DNA from: JAUIBE01 sp035267185
GTDB lineage: Bacteria; Pseudomonadota; Gammaproteobacteria; Xanthomonadales; SZUA-36
Length of the DNA: 40,244 bases
NCBI GenBank assembly: GCA_035267185.1
Contig: DATFLY010000014.1
Coordinates: forward strand, 1-40,244
Reading direction: 5' to 3'
Positions 24,424 through 33,143 of this stretch are shown in pieces. Made by a program: the position numbers and the translations under genes. Numbering within the stretch: the first letter of the stretch is position 1; the number at the start of each line of letters is the position of its first letter. The notes beneath the pieces were generated by a model. It saw only the letters and a list, made by a program, of their open reading frames with translations, was not told the DNA's origin and did no database searches.

Positions 24424-25067
24424 GTCGGATTCCTGGTCAGGTTTTGATCGGCGTTCTGTTTGCGTTTCAATTTCTTTTTCTTAACAAAATATGCCAGGCG
24501 TATCGCGAACAGCACAGCCAGAATGCCTGCGTAGACCAGAGGTTCTGGCTCGTCACCCTTTACCTGCCAGTAGAAATGCCACACGCCCAGGATGGCGATG
24601 ACGTAAACCAGCCGATGTAACTTCTGCCAGTTTCGGCCCAGGCGACGCATCATCTTGTTGGTTGAGGTGACAGCCAGTGCAATCAACATCAGCAATGCAG
24701 CCATTCCAAGCGTGATATAGGGGCGCTTCACAACATCCTCGATGATGTAGTTAAAGGACAATCCCTGGTCCAGCACAGCATAAATCGCAAAGTGCATCAG
24801 GATGTAGAAGAATGCGAACAGGCCGAGCATTCGACGAAAATGAATCAGCCAGTTGATTCGGGCCAATCTTCGAACCGGCGTTACCGCCAGGGTGATCAGC
24901 AGGAAATTCAGACCCCACTTACCACAGCGATGGAGCAATTCCTCGATCGGGTTTGCGCCCAGTGACAGTCCCCAGATTCCGAAAGCTTCAAATGCAAGCT
25001 TGAACAGGGGAACCAGACACAGGATAAAAATCGCTGCTTTCAGCGCTCTGAGATTACGTCTTTTCAC
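24420..25067 (-). CDS. msrQ: MsrQ, haem-containing membrane subunit of the periplasmic methionine sulfoxide reductase
   Basis: This 215-residue inner-membrane protein has about six transmembrane segments (for example AAIFILCLVPLFKLAF and LGLFAFFYILMHFAIY). Conserved features include the TPVRRLARI loop, RRMLGL, the haem-ligand histidines in LMHFAIY, KLHRLVYV and GVWHFYW, and a Lys-rich cytoplasmic tail. MsrQ passes electrons from the quinone pool or Fre to MsrP. The start is GTG 25067, seven bases after the msrP stop and without a clear Shine-Dalgarno, consistent with coupling. The stop overlaps the next gene by four bases. Length matches the family (about 200 residues). Confidence 0.95.
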   Translation of the reverse strand: MKRRNLRALKAAIFILCLVPLFKLAFEAFGIWGLSLGANPIEELLHRCGKWGLNFLLITLAVTPVRRLARINWLIHFRRMLGLFAFFYILMHFAIYAVLDQGLSFNYIIEDVVKRPYITLGMAALLMLIALAVTSTNKMMRRLGRNWQKLHRLVYVIAILGVWHFYWQVKGDEPEPLVYAGILAVLFAIRLAYFVKKKKLKRKQNADQNLTRNPT

Positions 25068-25074
25068 TCAATGA

Positions 25075-26013
25075 TCAGTAGTTCTTGCGAAGATCCAGAC
25101 CAGAATACAGGTCAGCAACCTGCTCAGCATAACCGTTGAACATCAGGGTGGGCTGCTTGGGGGCAAACAGGCCTCCGCCGATCCGCCGTTCTCGAGCCTG
25201 GCTCCAGCGCGGATGATCAACTTCCGGGTTAACATTGGCATAGAAGCCATACTCCCGGGGCGCAGAGATTTGCCAGCTGTTTCGTGGCTGACGTTTGGTG
25301 AATTCGATCTTGACGATCGACTTGATGCCTTTGAATCCATACTTCCAGGGAACTACCAGTCTCAGGGGTGCGCCGTTTTGATTGGGTAAAGACTTCCCGT
25401 ATACGCCCACTGACATAATCGTAAGCGGGTTCATTGCTTCTGCAATTGTCAGGCCTTCGACATAGGGCCAGTCAATCACTGCCATCCTCTGCCCAAACAT
25501 CTGTTTCGGATCATAGAGTGTTTCGAACCGGACATATTTGGCGTCAGAATTCGGTTCGAATCTTTTCAGTATGTCACCCAGGGGAATTCCAACCCATGGA
25601 ACAACCATCGACCAGGCTTCAACACAACGATGACGGTAGGTGCGGTCTTCAAGAGCATGCGGACCGATAATATCCTCAAACGCATATTTACCGGGTTTGT
25701 CGCATTCACCGGCAATTTCCACTGACCAGGGCTCGGTGACAAAATCCTGAGCGTTCAGGTATGGATCTTCCTTGCGGGTTCCGAACTCGTAGAAATTGTT
25801 GTAGGTGGTGATGTCCTCCCAGCTATTGGGGGTCTCATCCGTGCTGTACGGTCCCGCCACTGTTTCAAGATCTCGTACCGCTGCATTCCCCATGGACGGC
25901 AACAGTGCAGCACCTGCCAAAGCCAGGCCTGACGACGCCAGCAACTGTCGTCGGTTGATGTAGTTGGTCTCGCTGGTGATTTCCCAGGACCTGATGCGAT
26001 TTTTCTGACTCAT
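25075..26013 (-). CDS. msrP: MsrP, molybdopterin-dependent periplasmic methionine sulfoxide reductase
   Basis: This is a 312-residue Tat-exported enzyme. NRRQLLASSG at residues 20-29 plus a hydrophobic stretch is the twin-arginine signal. The molybdenum ligand is C130 in YRHRCVEAWSM, followed by VPWVGIPLG. Later signatures include GAPLRLVVPWKYGFKGIKSI, EYGFYANVNP and RWSQARERRIG. It repairs oxidised methionines in envelope proteins, taking electrons from MsrQ. ATG 26013 with TGGA six bases upstream is preferred over the in-frame TTG 26037. It is the first gene of a three-gene unit with msrQ and the dehalogenase-like hydrolase. Length is as in E. coli MsrP (about 330). Confidence 0.96.
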   Translation of the reverse strand: MSQKNRIRSWEITSETNYINRRQLLASSGLALAGAALLPSMGNAAVRDLETVAGPYSTDETPNSWEDITTYNNFYEFGTRKEDPYLNAQDFVTEPWSVEIAGECDKPGKYAFEDIIGPHALEDRTYRHRCVEAWSMVVPWVGIPLGDILKRFEPNSDAKYVRFETLYDPKQMFGQRMAVIDWPYVEGLTIAEAMNPLTIMSVGVYGKSLPNQNGAPLRLVVPWKYGFKGIKSIVKIEFTKRQPRNSWQISAPREYGFYANVNPEVDHPRWSQARERRIGGGLFAPKQPTLMFNGYAEQVADLYSGLDLRKNY

Positions 26014-26242
26014 AACGATTCCAGTGTTCCGGCTCAATCTGACCGGAAAGAACAGATCAATATTTCAAACTTTCAGTTATGACTCTAACAGGGAGGAGGG
26101 AAAATTTTTGTGAAGGGAATTGCTTCAGGGCCTGCCCCCGCCCCGTGTTTTCTCCAGCTATGCGTGGGCCTCTGAGACGGCACGAAATTTCCCGGCAGGT
26201 ATCCACCAGGGTGCAACATGATCATCGACGCTTCGTGAAAGT

Positions 26243-26275
26243 CACTCCTGGCGCTATTTAGCTGCGCCAGGGGTG
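26243..26275 (-). terminator. Hairpin after the M3 peptidase gene
   Basis: CACTCCTGGCGC (26243-26254) pairs with GCGCCAGGGGTG (26264-26275) over a nine-base loop: 12 base pairs with one G-U. It lies 13 bases beyond the peptidase stop. No T run follows, so it is a strong 3' hairpin rather than a textbook intrinsic terminator. The rest of 26014-26242 holds no gene I can support. Confidence 0.5.
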
Positions 26276-26288
26276 ATGGCCGCTCAAA

Positions 26289-28415
26289 TCATCGACCCCC
26301 GGAGGACTGGGTCTCTATTTGCGTTTCGCCTGAACCACTCAAACGGTCAGCATAGGGTTTGAAACTGATTTCCCGTCCAAGGAAATCTGTCACCAGGTCG
26401 GCCGCAGGTTTCGCACCACCCTGGGCAAGCACCATGTCACGATACTCACCTGCCGTTTCCACGTTGCGAAGACCTTCCTCTTCAAACCGGGTCAGCATGT
26501 CGGTGGCGATTGCGAGTGACCACTGGTAAGTGTAGTAAATGGCCGAATAACCATTCAGGTGGCCAAACGAGGCGTAGAAATTACCTTCAGGCATGGGTTC
26601 GAATGCCGTGTAACGCGCCAGGATTTCGTCACTTAAAGCCTTGACATCAAGACCTTCAGGGCTGCGGTTATAGAGCGCCATGGAGAGTGCGGCATATGAA
26701 AGCTGTCGACGGGTCCCAAGTCCCAGGCCAAAATCACGCGCCGCAATCATGCGGTCCAGCAAATCCCGGGGAATGGGTTCGCCTTCTGAATTGCGTGCAA
26801 ACGGTTCAATGGTGTCGTAATCCCAGACCCACTCCTGCAGCATCTGGGAAGGTGCTTCAACAAAATCCCACTCGGTGTTAATTCCCGAAACATTGTCCCA
26901 ACGATGATGGCCGGCAAACAGGTTATGAATCAGGTGCCCGAATTCATGAAGAAACGTCACCACCTGGCTGTGCTGCATCAGGTCGTCACCCTCAGGGAAA
27001 TTGCAAACCAGTGTTGCAATCGGTGCCTGAACGCCAGTAATCCCTGTGCGACGCGGGAAGACCGCTGCATGCTGGTACTTGCCATCGCGTGGGTGCATGT
27101 CGAGATAAAAACGTCCAATCAGCTGATCGCCATCCCACATCTCATGTGCGGTCACGTCTTCGTGCCAGACCGTTGTGTCCCAGGATTTGAACTGGACACC
27201 AAAAAGATCCTGGATCATGGTCAGGATCCCGTCGCGAGTGGCGTTGTACTGGAAGTATTCCCTGACCTGTTTTGAATCAACTTCAAACTGTTCTTTTGTG
27301 ACCTTCTCCATCAGGAAACGACGCTGCCAGCTTTCAACCTTGTCAGCATCAGGGTCAATCTCTTGCAGTCGTGCAAGGAGAATCTCGTACTCTGCCTGTT
27401 GTGTATCTTCCGTGTAGGAAGTCAGTTCTTCGAGAAATGTTTCCACGCGTTCCGGATTTCCAACCATCTTGTCCGCGGTAATTAATTGAGCATAGTTGTC
27501 GAAGCCGAGCAGTTGCGCCAACTCATAGCGTTTTTCCAACAGCCTCATCAGAACCGCGTTGTTTTCAGGGTAAGCCCGATTGTTGAACAGGCTCATGAGT
27601 TCACGACGCAGCTCATCATCCTCGGCATAGTCCATGAACGGGAAAAGATCAGGGTACGTGGTGTTAATCTCGATCTTGCCTTCTTCGTTCGGCAGATGAG
27701 CATCGATGTAGTCCTGCGGCAATCCGGCAAGCTGCTGGACTGAATCGACCTGCATGACTTTGACAGACTCACGAATATTTCGGTCGAACTCCTGGCCGAT
27801 CTCAAAGATCTCGTCGTTCAATGCCTTGATGCGGGCGCGTGTCTCCTCGTCCTTGTCGACGCCGGACAACTTGAATGTGAGCATGTATTTTTCGACTGAA
27901 CGCATGGTATCTGCATCTGCGCCACTCAAATCAACGGCTGACATGCGCTCATAAATCGGACGCGACATGTTGAGCTCGGAAAAAACAGGCGTCAGTGAAG
28001 ATCTGCAGGTATCAGCTGCCGCACGAATATTCTCATCAGGATGCATGTTGCCGAGGGTATTGGTGGCCATGGCCAGGTTGCTGACGCTGACCATCTGGGC
28101 GTTGAATGCCTCAAGGTAACTATCAATGGTTGGCTGATCTTCAAATGACTCAAGTGCTGCAATGCCTGTGTCCATTGCGGCAAGCTCAGCCTGGCAGGCT
28201 GCTTCGATCTTTTCTGGTGTTCCCAGATCATCCAGGCTCCAGGAACGATAGGCATATACATCAAATTCAGGACCAGCAGTTTGAACCGGGTCCAGGTCCT
28301 GGACCGTCGGATCAATTTCCGTTGAAACGTCCGAAACAGTCGGTTCCTTGTCGCCTCCACAGGCAGACAAAATGACAGCAAGCGCAAGAACAAGAAAGGC
28401 GTTTAAATTCATCAT
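26289..28415 (-). CDS. M3-family zinc oligopeptidase, lipoprotein
   Basis: This 708-residue protein has a lipoprotein signal, a Leu/Ala-rich stretch then the lipobox LSAC-GG (Cys about residue 19), so it is anchored to a membrane rather than cytosolic like oligopeptidase A. After an Asp/Glu/Pro spacer comes the thimet-oligopeptidase helical fold. The zinc motif is HEFGH at about residues 488-492, with the downstream EAPSQMLQEW helix supplying the third ligand. Late signatures include GHLNGYSAIYYTYQWS. It probably degrades oligopeptides in the periplasm. ATG 28415 and ATG 28412 are both possible; Shine-Dalgarno sites are weak. It is divergent from the DUF4212/symporter operon. Confidence 0.92.
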   Translation of the reverse strand: MMNLNAFLVLALAVILSACGGDKEPTVSDVSTEIDPTVQDLDPVQTAGPEFDVYAYRSWSLDDLGTPEKIEAACQAELAAMDTGIAALESFEDQPTIDSYLEAFNAQMVSVSNLAMATNTLGNMHPDENIRAAADTCRSSLTPVFSELNMSRPIYERMSAVDLSGADADTMRSVEKYMLTFKLSGVDKDEETRARIKALNDEIFEIGQEFDRNIRESVKVMQVDSVQQLAGLPQDYIDAHLPNEEGKIEINTTYPDLFPFMDYAEDDELRRELMSLFNNRAYPENNAVLMRLLEKRYELAQLLGFDNYAQLITADKMVGNPERVETFLEELTSYTEDTQQAEYEILLARLQEIDPDADKVESWQRRFLMEKVTKEQFEVDSKQVREYFQYNATRDGILTMIQDLFGVQFKSWDTTVWHEDVTAHEMWDGDQLIGRFYLDMHPRDGKYQHAAVFPRRTGITGVQAPIATLVCNFPEGDDLMQHSQVVTFLHEFGHLIHNLFAGHHRWDNVSGINTEWDFVEAPSQMLQEWVWDYDTIEPFARNSEGEPIPRDLLDRMIAARDFGLGLGTRRQLSYAALSMALYNRSPEGLDVKALSDEILARYTAFEPMPEGNFYASFGHLNGYSAIYYTYQWSLAIATDMLTRFEEEGLRNVETAGEYRDMVLAQGGAKPAADLVTDFLGREISFKPYADRLSGSGETQIETQSSGGR

Positions 28416-28460
28416 GGCATTACCAACTTCCCTGAGGATGATTTTCCGGATTATAGTTGC

Positions 28461-28472
28461 TGGCCGCGGCCA
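28461..28472. promoter_or_regulatory. GC-rich perfect palindrome between divergent promoters
   Basis: TGGCCGCGGCCA is a perfect 12-base palindrome in the 188-base gap between the M3 peptidase and the DUF4212 gene. An overlapping GCGGCC/GGCCGC pair (to 28480) can form a hairpin. It could be an operator or the loop of a 5' leader; no regulator binds it by any evidence here. Confidence 0.3.
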
Positions 28473-28603
28473 ACGGCCGCACAGGGTAACAAACCAGGAC
28501 GAAAATCACCTGCTTATCCTGGGTATCCACGGCGAGGCAACCCGCATTTGCGGTGAAATGACCTGCATGTTTGGGTAAGCTTCCGCTATCAGCACGAGGT
28601 GTT

Positions 28604-28912
28604 ATGAACAACAAGACCAAAGCAGACCTCACCGCAAAAAGTTACTGGCGCACCAACCTTCGCCTCGTGGCGATGTGCCTGGCTATCTGGTTTGTTGTTT
28701 CCTATGGCTTCGGCATTCTCCTGGTCGAGCAACTGAATCAGATCAGGTTTTTCGGCTTCAAGCTGGGATTCTGGTTTGCCCAGCAAGGTTCGATTTTTAC
28801 TTTCCTGATCCTGATTTTCTTCTACGCCTGGCGAATGAACCGACTCGATCGTGAATATGGCGTCGACGAGAATGACGATGAAAAAATGCACGATGCGGAG
28901 ACTGGAAGCTGA
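28604..28912 (+). CDS. DUF4212 small subunit of a sodium/solute symporter
   Basis: This 102-residue membrane protein starts at ATG 28604 behind GAGG. It has two transmembrane segments (LVAMCLAIWFVVSYGFGI and FTFLILIFFYAWRM) with the conserved YWRTNLR before the first, RFFGFKLGFWFAQQGS between them and RMNRLDREYG after the second, the full DUF4212 pattern. These proteins are always next to VC_2705-type symporters and are presumed to be their small subunit. The stop TGA overlaps the symporter ATG (TGATG), a coupling arrangement. Earlier in-frame starts exist from 28571 but lack support. Confidence 0.93.
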   Translation: MNNKTKADLTAKSYWRTNLRLVAMCLAIWFVVSYGFGILLVEQLNQIRFFGFKLGFWFAQQGSIFTFLILIFFYAWRMNRLDREYGVDENDDEKMHDAETGS

Positions 28913-30666
28913 TGGATTTACGGACCATGACTTACCTGGCCGTGGGCGCAAGCTTTGTTCTCTATATCGGCATTGCCATCGTTTCAAGGGCACGCTCGAC
29001 CGGTGATTTCTACGTGGCGGGCAAGCATGTCAACCCACTGGCCAATGGCATGGCGACGGCTGCCGACTGGATGTCTGCTGCTTCTTTCATCTCCATGGCA
29101 GGCCTGATTGCATTTCTCGGCTACGGTGGTTCGGTCTACCTGATGGGCTGGACTGGTGGCTATGTCCTGCTCGCCCTTTTGCTTGCACCTTATCTGCGCA
29201 AGTATGGCAAGTTCACGGTACCGGAGTTTATCGGCGATCGTTACTACTCCAATGCCGCCCGAACGGTCGCAGTGATCTGCCTGATTTTTATTTCGTTCAC
29301 TTATGTCGCCGGGCAAATGCGTGGTGTGGGTATCGTGTTCTCGAGGTTTCTTGAAGTCCCGGTGGGTGTCGGGCTCTTGATCGGCATGGGCGTGGTGTTT
29401 TTCTATGCCGTCCTGGGAGGAATGAAAGGCATCACCTATACGCAAGTCGCCCAGTATTGTGTCCTGATTTTTGCCTACACGGTCCCGGCCGTGTTTATTG
29501 CCCTGCAACTCACAGGCAATCCAATTCCACAGGCAGGCCTGGGTAGCCAGGTTGCGGGTGAAAGTACATACCTCCTGGACAAACTGGACAGCATCGTCAC
29601 TGACCTCGGTTTTCGAGCATTCACCGAAGGTAATAAGAGCACCGTTGATATGTTCGCCATCACGCTTGCACTGATGGTCGGCACTGCTGGATTGCCCCAT
29701 GTGATCGTGAGATTTTTCACCGTACCCAGAGTGTCTGATGCCAGGAAATCGGCTGGCTATGCCCTGCTCTTCATTGCCATTCTCTACACGACAGCGCCAG
29801 CAGTGGGGGCAATGGCGCGTTACAACCTGATCAACACCCTCCAGCCGGGTGAAGTGGGTTCCGAGCAGGGCAATCTCGAATACCAGGAGCGGCCGCAGTG
29901 GTTTATCACCTGGGAAGAAACCGGATTGCTGGGTTATACCGATCACAATGGCGACGGTCGAATCCAGTATTACGATGACACCAACCCTGAGTATGCGCCG
30001 ATTGCCGAATCATATGGCTGGAAGGGCAACGAACTCTCAGTGGATCGTGACATCATGGTGCTGGCAAATCCTGAAATTGCCCAGCTTCCAAACTGGGTGA
30101 TCGCGCTGGTTGCAGCAGGTGGAATTGCTGCTGCACTCAGCACTGCCGCCGGACTGCTCCTGGTGATTTCTTCATCCATCTCACATGACTTGCTCAAGAG
30201 CATCATCATGCCCGGAATTTCAGAGAAGCATGAACTTGCCGCAGGGCGAATCGCTGCAGCCGTTGCCATTGTGATCGCCGGGTACCTTGGCTATGACCCA
30301 CCCGGATTTGTCGCCCAGGTTGTGGCTTTTGCGTTTGGCCTTGCTGCTGCTTCGCTTTTCCCTGCCATACTGATGGGGATTTTCAGCAAACGCATCAACA
30401 AGGAAGGCGCCATTGCCGGAATGTTGACCGGGCTGATCTTTACCTTCAGCTACATCCTGGTGTTCAAAGGTGTTTTCTTCGAACCTTTGCGCGACAACCT
30501 ACCAGTCAACTGGCTGCTTGGCATTTCTCCTGAAGGCATTGGCGTGGTCGGAATGGTTCTGAATTTCATCGTGGCCACGGTGGTGAGTCGACTGGGCGAC
30601 GCACCCCCGACTGAAGTTCAGGAACTGGTGGAGAATATTCGATTTCCCGGTAAACGCCTGGCCTGA
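28912..30666 (+). CDS. Sodium:solute symporter, VC_2705-type (acetate/organic-acid permease family)
   Basis: This 584-residue SSS-family permease has about 13 transmembrane segments. The family signatures are present: ADWMSAASFISMAG in the second helix, the YTQVAQYCVLIFAYTVPA helix and LPHVIVRFFTVP. It is closest to the VC_2705 subfamily and the ActP-like acetate symporters; substrate not provable here. An outside loop at residues 344-355 carries an EF-hand-like calcium loop with D344, N346, D348, G349, I351, D355. It is translationally coupled to the DUF4212 gene upstream. It ends 19 bases before the end of the converging TPR gene. The membrane complex probably imports a carboxylate with Na+ (inference). 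Confidence 0.9.
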   Translation: MDLRTMTYLAVGASFVLYIGIAIVSRARSTGDFYVAGKHVNPLANGMATAADWMSAASFISMAGLIAFLGYGGSVYLMGWTGGYVLLALLLAPYLRKYGKFTVPEFIGDRYYSNAARTVAVICLIFISFTYVAGQMRGVGIVFSRFLEVPVGVGLLIGMGVVFFYAVLGGMKGITYTQVAQYCVLIFAYTVPAVFIALQLTGNPIPQAGLGSQVAGESTYLLDKLDSIVTDLGFRAFTEGNKSTVDMFAITLALMVGTAGLPHVIVRFFTVPRVSDARKSAGYALLFIAILYTTAPAVGAMARYNLINTLQPGEVGSEQGNLEYQERPQWFITWEETGLLGYTDHNGDGRIQYYDDTNPEYAPIAESYGWKGNELSVDRDIMVLANPEIAQLPNWVIALVAAGGIAAALSTAAGLLLVISSSISHDLLKSIIMPGISEKHELAAGRIAAAVAIVIAGYLGYDPPGFVAQVVAFAFGLAAASLFPAILMGIFSKRINKEGAIAGMLTGLIFTFSYILVFKGVFFEPLRDNLPVNWLLGISPEGIGVVGMVLNFIVATVVSRLGDAPPTEVQELVENIRFPGKRLA

Positions 30667-30685
30667 AACGGGAAAGTATCCAGGT

Positions 30686-32380
30686 CTACCTTTCCACTGC
30701 ATCCTCATCTGCAAGACGCCAGATCAGGGCAAGCTTCTGTCCATAAAACCGGGCTTCAGCTTCGTTACCGGATAACTCAAGGGCCGTGACCAGGCCAGAC
30801 AATGCTGCTGCACGCTGCCGGTTACGTTCCAACTCGAGCCGGTAAGCCTCTGCCGCTCGCGCTGGCTCCTGATCAGCGATCAGCAAATCGCCCAGCAGCT
30901 GCGCTGATGGCAGGTCAACATAGGGTGGTCCGTAAGCACGGGGCAGCTCCCCCTCAAGATTGCTTGCCTCGATCGCGAATCTCACGGCATTGTCGTACTC
31001 ACCCTTGGATGCTTCGATCATGGCGAGGAGTTGCTGTTCCATCACGTCCAGCCTTCCCAGATAAAGCAAATCCTTGGCAGATGGTTCCTCCTGCAGACCA
31101 ATGGCTGAAGCAAGTTCATCCTTGAGTCGGCGAAACTGTTGCAACTGCTCAAATGCCTTTGAAGGCAAGGATGAATTGGCCGAACGCATGGCCTGTGCAA
31201 AGTTGTAATTCAGGTTCGGATCATAGGCGTCCCCGAGCCTGAAAGACCACTCGCTGACGGGTCCGTTCCAGTCCCTGGTTTCAATCATGTAACGCAGCCA
31301 CATTTGCGTGACAGACCCGACTATTGAACGATCCGGATGTAGTTCCAAAGGGTCCTCCGGCGCTTTCCCGTGCTCCGTTGCCTGCACGTAAGCAGCCTGC
31401 AGCAATTCACGTGCCTTTTCGAAGCGCCCCTGCTGCAGGTACCCGTAAATCAGCCAGGAGTTGTAGTGACCGGTGCTGGTGGGAGGCATGCCCTCTTCGG
31501 CCCGTATTCGGTTATCCACTCTCACGGCCGCTTCATTTGCAATCACAACGTCATCCCACATTCCAAGCGCAGTGAAAATATGAGAAGTCATGTGCTGCGC
31601 ATGCGAGGCGTCAGGTGCCATTTCCGCCAGTGCGCGCGCCGCACGCAGACCCAGGACTGCATGGACAGGATCATCCACACCGTGTATCAGGTAATGAGCA
31701 GCACCCGGATGCCTGGGATTCTCAGCGAACACTGCATCAGATATGGCGGTGGCCAGCATGTAACTGTCTATGTTTCGAACACCGGCATGAACTCCGAAAA
31801 CCGAGAGCGCATAAAAAAGCTGGAGTTCGTGATCTTCCGGAAACCGGGCTGCCATCTGCTCCATCTTTCTCATGTAGGAACGATCACGCTCGGCCTTGGT
31901 GCCATCCCCATAAAGAATATCCAGCGCCCCGATCAGGAGCTTCTCCCGTGCAGCAGGTGTTGAATCCTGTCTGGCGTTGGGCGTATTACCCAGTTTTTGA
32001 AGCGCCAGGCGCCCTGCTTCCCGGTTTTGCCTGCCCCAGACTGGCTGGTTGAAAGTCATTGCCTCGCCCCAGACTGCCATGGCAAACCCGGGTTCCAGTT
32101 CCTGTGCAAAAAGAAACTGCTCACGTGCCAGCGGATATTCAAAAAGATGCAAAAGCAACATTCCCTGCACAAAGGCCGCCTGGGCTTCTTCAGATTCCGC
32201 CATGGTCGGAAAACTCAATTCGCCGAGGACACGAACCGGAGGTGCTTCAGCAACAGATTCTGAATCTGCATTATCACTCGATGCGTCATACGCAGGAGCG
32301 GAACTGACAAAAAACAGGGAGACAAGACACCCGAAGCAGACTGCAATGAGAGGTCCTGTTGATTTATGTATTGTTGTCAT
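30686..32380 (-). CDS. Secreted TPR-repeat protein
   Basis: This 564-residue protein starts at ATG 32380, five bases after AGG. The frame is open for another 465 bases upstream, but that part is antisense to the kinase gene and looks non-protein, so it was left out. Residues 1-30 form a signal peptide (LIAVCFGCLVSLFFVSSAPA). The rest is helical repeats: YPLAREQFLFAQELEPGFAMA (first), GHYNSWLIYGYLQQGRFEKA, and others. Conserved DASHAQHMTSHIFTALGMWD and HPGAAHYLIHGVDDP blocks mark a family of exported TPR proteins of unknown role with several buried His. It may be an envelope scaffold. It is divergent from the kinase with 36 bases between start codons. Confidence 0.85.
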   Translation of the reverse strand: MTTIHKSTGPLIAVCFGCLVSLFFVSSAPAYDASSDNADSESVAEAPPVRVLGELSFPTMAESEEAQAAFVQGMLLLHLFEYPLAREQFLFAQELEPGFAMAVWGEAMTFNQPVWGRQNREAGRLALQKLGNTPNARQDSTPAAREKLLIGALDILYGDGTKAERDRSYMRKMEQMAARFPEDHELQLFYALSVFGVHAGVRNIDSYMLATAISDAVFAENPRHPGAAHYLIHGVDDPVHAVLGLRAARALAEMAPDASHAQHMTSHIFTALGMWDDVVIANEAAVRVDNRIRAEEGMPPTSTGHYNSWLIYGYLQQGRFEKARELLQAAYVQATEHGKAPEDPLELHPDRSIVGSVTQMWLRYMIETRDWNGPVSEWSFRLGDAYDPNLNYNFAQAMRSANSSLPSKAFEQLQQFRRLKDELASAIGLQEEPSAKDLLYLGRLDVMEQQLLAMIEASKGEYDNAVRFAIEASNLEGELPRAYGPPYVDLPSAQLLGDLLIADQEPARAAEAYRLELERNRQRAAALSGLVTALELSGNEAEARFYGQKLALIWRLADEDAVER

Positions 32381-32416
32381 ATTTACCTGACCTTGTCCTG
32401 GAGTAAGATAGCGCCC

Positions 32417-33064
32417 GTGAGTCAGCGCAAATTCATCGCCGTTGCCGGTAATATCGGTTCCGGGAAGTCTTCTCTGGTCGAATTTCTGACCAGCACTTAT
32501 GACGTCGCCCCATTCTACGAACCCAACGACGAAAACCCATACCTTGCGGATTTCTACAAGGAAATGCGCCAGTGGGCCTTCCACTCCCAGATGTTCTTTT
32601 TGTCGAACAAGTTTCGCATGCACCTGGAGGCCGACCGAACTGCCGGTGTCGTGGTTCAGGATCGTACAATATTTGAAGACGCGGAGATTTTCGCCACTGC
32701 CCTGCACCAGATGCGCAAGTTCGATAAACGCGACTGGCAGACCTACTGGGAATTTTACCAGACGATTCTCAATGCCATTCAACCTCCCGACTTGTTGATT
32801 TATGTGCGCGCTCCGATGCGGACATTGCGACAACGTATCAAACATCGTGGGCGAAAAATGGAACAGGACATTCCGCTTGCTTACATGAAGCGGCTGGAAA
32901 ATCTATATGAAAACTGGGTGGGAACTTACGAATTCAGCGATGTTCTGATTCTCGAATCAGACAAGCTGGATTACGTCCGTGACCTGATTGATCGGCAGGA
33001 TGTCCGGGAAAGAGTCGAAGCGTTGTTGCCGAAGGCCCTTAAACGTGTCGGCCGATCCCGATAG
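32417..33064 (+). CDS. Deoxynucleoside kinase (deoxyadenosine/deoxyguanosine kinase family)
   Basis: This 215-residue cytoplasmic kinase of the dNK/dGK family would phosphorylate deoxynucleosides for salvage. P-loop GNIGSGKSS has K17. The catalytic Glu is in YEPNDENP, the base-binding DRT-IFEDAE follows around residues 83-92 (DR(T/S) motif), and the lid segment is RIKHRGRKMEQDIP with several Arg. GTG 32417 is preferred because family members begin a few residues before the P-loop; an in-frame TTG upstream would add a non-homologous leader. Its base specificity cannot be read from the sequence. It partners logically with adenosine deaminase in purine salvage, though far away. Confidence 0.9.
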   Translation: MSQRKFIAVAGNIGSGKSSLVEFLTSTYDVAPFYEPNDENPYLADFYKEMRQWAFHSQMFFLSNKFRMHLEADRTAGVVVQDRTIFEDAEIFATALHQMRKFDKRDWQTYWEFYQTILNAIQPPDLLIYVRAPMRTLRQRIKHRGRKMEQDIPLAYMKRLENLYENWVGTYEFSDVLILESDKLDYVRDLIDRQDVRERVEALLPKALKRVGRSR

Positions 33065-33101
33065 GCTCAACGGCTTGCAGCCACTGAAAACGTCCACATA
33101 T

Positions 33102-33118
33102 TGCCAGGAATCCTGGCA
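33102..33118. promoter_or_regulatory. 17-base near-perfect palindrome upstream of the DUF2141 gene
   Basis: TGCCAGGA-A-TCCTGGCA is an 8-base inverted repeat around a single central base, 25 bases before the ATG at 33144. As DNA it is a strong operator candidate for a dimeric regulator. As RNA it gives only a seven-pair stem with a three-base loop and no T tract, so a kinase terminator is less likely. Confidence 0.5.
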
Positions 33119-33143
33119 TTCGTAGCTGAACGGAAGTACTCAT

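Noticed and set aside
26079..26261. 60-codon plus-strand frame in the gap after msrP
   Set aside because: No Shine-Dalgarno, low-complexity Arg/Pro content and overlap with the hairpin at 26243.
28984..29946. 320-codon minus-strand frame inside the symporter
   Set aside because: It is His/Gln/Arg-rich with no recognisable domain, and the plus strand is a well-supported permease.
32381..32845. Upstream extension of the TPR gene on the minus strand
   Set aside because: The extension lies antisense to the kinase coding region; the signal peptide begins at 32380.
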